A stretch of 64,000 nucleotides of DNA, from the NCBI RefSeq assembly GCF_011806525.1, contig NZ_JAAVKI010000004.1:310001-374000 (forward strand), written 5' to 3'. Shown piece by piece: positions 62,989-64,000 of this stretch (positions within the stretch are counted from its first letter, which is position 1; every line of letters begins with the position of its first letter). This DNA is from Thalassospira sp. HF15 (lineage in GTDB: Bacteria > Pseudomonadota > Alphaproteobacteria > Rhodospirillales > Thalassospiraceae). A program made the translations under genes and the position numbers. The notes beneath the pieces were generated by a model. That model did no database searches and was not told the origin of the DNA. It saw only the letters and a list, made by a program, of their open reading frames with translations.

Positions 62989-63135
62989 CGACACAGCCCG
63001 CGAATGCAACCCATTCGCACTTGTCCCCAAGCGGCTTGTCTCTCAGACCTATGGGTCCTCTCTCCCCATAGGCCTCTCAAGGTGGAAAAGCGGTGGTTAT
63101 TGATGCGGGAAACGATAACCGCCGCTTTCTCTTTT
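62989..63135 (+). ncRNA. candidate Fur-regulated small RNA
   Basis: From the promoter start to the T-rich end is about 147 bases with three hairpins: 63000-63018 (GCGAATG/CATTCGC), 63048-63072 (CCTATGGG/CCCATAGG with the loop TCCTCTCTC), and 63087-63128, a 16-pair stem with the run CTCTTTT after it, a good terminator. The pyrimidine loop is complementary to a ribosome-binding site of the type GAGAGAGGA and may be the seed that pairs with target mRNAs. A 50-codon frame from 63004 crosses the terminator and is probably chance. The sRNA is inferred, not proven. Confidence 0.6.
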
Positions 63136-63165
63136 CGGTGCCAACACTCCCCCTAGACCACATGC

Positions 63166-63193
63166 AAAAACACCCGGATGGCTGATCCGGGTG
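63166..63193 (-). terminator. terminator of the IclR gene
   Basis: CACCCGGAT pairs with ATCCGGGTG around GGCTG, and on the minus strand five T follow. It closes the iclR gene on its downstream side. Confidence 0.88.
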
Positions 63194-63223
63194 ATGTGTT
63201 TCTAAAACCGATGTTGTGTCGGT

Positions 63224-63982
63224 TCAGGCGGTTTTGGAAAGCTTGTCGCCCGCGCTCTGCAGCACGTTCTTATACAGGTCATAGTTTTTCCGGGCATCGT
63301 CCTTTGGGGCGACGATACACAGTGTCGCTGAACAGATCCCGCTTTGATCATAGACCGGTGCGGCAAAGCAATGCGTGAAGGTATCAACAATGCTGTCGAA
63401 CGAAAAAAAGCGTTCGTCATGCGCACGACGGATTTCGGCGATATAGGCGTCAAAATCCATTTGACGACCATCGGGCAGGATAAAGTCCTCGGCCGGGATC
63501 AGATCGCGGATTTCCTGATCACTAAGATGCCCAAGTAACAAGCGCCCGGATGCCGTCCATGGAATGGCGGTGCGTTCGCCAACATCGGCAGAAATACGAA
63601 ACGGGCGGCTGCCTTCACGCTGCAGGGCAACGGTGTATTTATTGCCATCGAGCATACAGAACTGCGACGTTTCCTTGGTGCTTGCGGTGATTTCATCAAG
63701 CATCCCGGCCGCCTGTCGGGTCAGATCGAAATAGTCCCGATAGGCAAGCCCAAGGAAATAAACCCGCCGTCCCAAAAAGACCGAGCCATGGGCATCGGTG
63801 ACTTCAAGCATTCCATGATCAACCAAGGTGCCGATCAGGTCATAAACCGTCGAGGTTGGCGCGCCCAGGGCCTGGGCGATCTCGGCAGGACGCTGAGAGG
63901 TTTTGACATCACGCAGATGGTCAAGAATATCAAACGCCCGATCAATGCCGCGCGCACGCTTGCGTATCTGCTGTTCTGTCAT
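63224..63982 (-). CDS. IclR family transcriptional regulator
   Basis: A 252-residue IclR regulator. The N-terminal winged helix-turn-helix is at residues about 12-65 (GIDRAFDILDHLRDVKTSQR, PTSTVYDLIGTLVDHGMLE), and the C-terminal effector domain contains ISADVGERTAIPWTASGRLLLG and a region that would bind a small organic ligand. Its target operon may lie beyond the window. Nothing adjacent identifies the ligand. Confidence 0.92.
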   Translation of the reverse strand: MTEQQIRKRARGIDRAFDILDHLRDVKTSQRPAEIAQALGAPTSTVYDLIGTLVDHGMLEVTDAHGSVFLGRRVYFLGLAYRDYFDLTRQAAGMLDEITASTKETSQFCMLDGNKYTVALQREGSRPFRISADVGERTAIPWTASGRLLLGHLSDQEIRDLIPAEDFILPDGRQMDFDAYIAEIRRAHDERFFSFDSIVDTFTHCFAAPVYDQSGICSATLCIVAPKDDARKNYDLYKNVLQSAGDKLSKTA

Positions 63983-64000
63983 AAACCCCTCATTTAACGC

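Noticed and set aside
63004..63156. Possible 50-codon gene in the sRNA region
   Set aside because: No ribosome site, and the frame runs through the terminator stem.

Overview
The window reads as a chromosomal segment of an alphaproteobacterium, most likely from the Rhodospirillales. A marine genus such as Thalassospira would fit, but the sequence alone cannot prove it. The evidence is the unbroken rif-str-S10 ribosomal/RNA polymerase block, alphaproteobacterial SOS boxes of the GTTC-N7-GTTC type, an Entner-Doudoroff operon, an intracellular polyhydroxyalkanoate (PHA) depolymerase, TRAP transport and DUF1127 small proteins. I see no insertion sequence, prophage, CRISPR array or rRNA operon.

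1-22,000, minus strand: translation and transcription core. In transcription order it runs tRNA-Tyr, tRNA-Gly, tuf copy 2, tRNA-Trp, secE, nusG, rplK, rplA, rplJ, rplL, rpoB, rpoC, rpsL, rpsG, fusA, tuf copy 1, rpsJ, rplC, rplD, rplW, rplB, rpsS and rplV, which is cut by the window edge. The two tuf genes encode identical proteins and differ only at their extreme ends. Structured leaders and hairpins sit before rplJ, between rplL and rpoB, and before rpsL.

22,000-29,300: rlmB and tRNA-Thr on the plus strand, then a minus-strand catabolic operon (TRAP dctP-dctQ-dctM, an isocitrate-lyase-superfamily enzyme, a GFA-fold protein), a cupin-type Xre regulator with a GNAT acetyltransferase, and a rhodanese.

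29,300-41,900: the prkA-yeaH-spoVR stress operon behind a sigma-54-type promoter, a solute-binding-like protein with a TTG start, a Zur-box zinc operon (znuA-like, zevA, zevB), and two paralogous modules each made of a LysR gene divergent from a DUF1127 gene.

41,900-51,000: a complete glucose-6-phosphate to pyruvate operon (zwf, pgl, edd, glk, eda). Upstream on the opposite strand is a 43-residue membrane protein gene controlled by two perfect alphaproteobacterial LexA boxes and ending in a perfect terminator. Then comes phaZ, with a PhaR/PhbF-like site upstream.

51,000-64,000: an SDR, NudK, an alpha/beta hydrolase, a 53-residue small protein, a succinate-semialdehyde-type dehydrogenase, cytochromes c-prime/c556 and b561, a Fur-box imelysin operon (imelysin, DUF1111 di-haem protein, second imelysin, Tat-exported DUF1513 protein) and an IclR regulator. 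In the convergent gap before iclR a Fur box, a well-spaced promoter, three hairpins and a terminator form a strong candidate for an undescribed iron-responsive small RNA. The SOS-controlled membrane peptide and this sRNA are the two most interesting unexplained elements.
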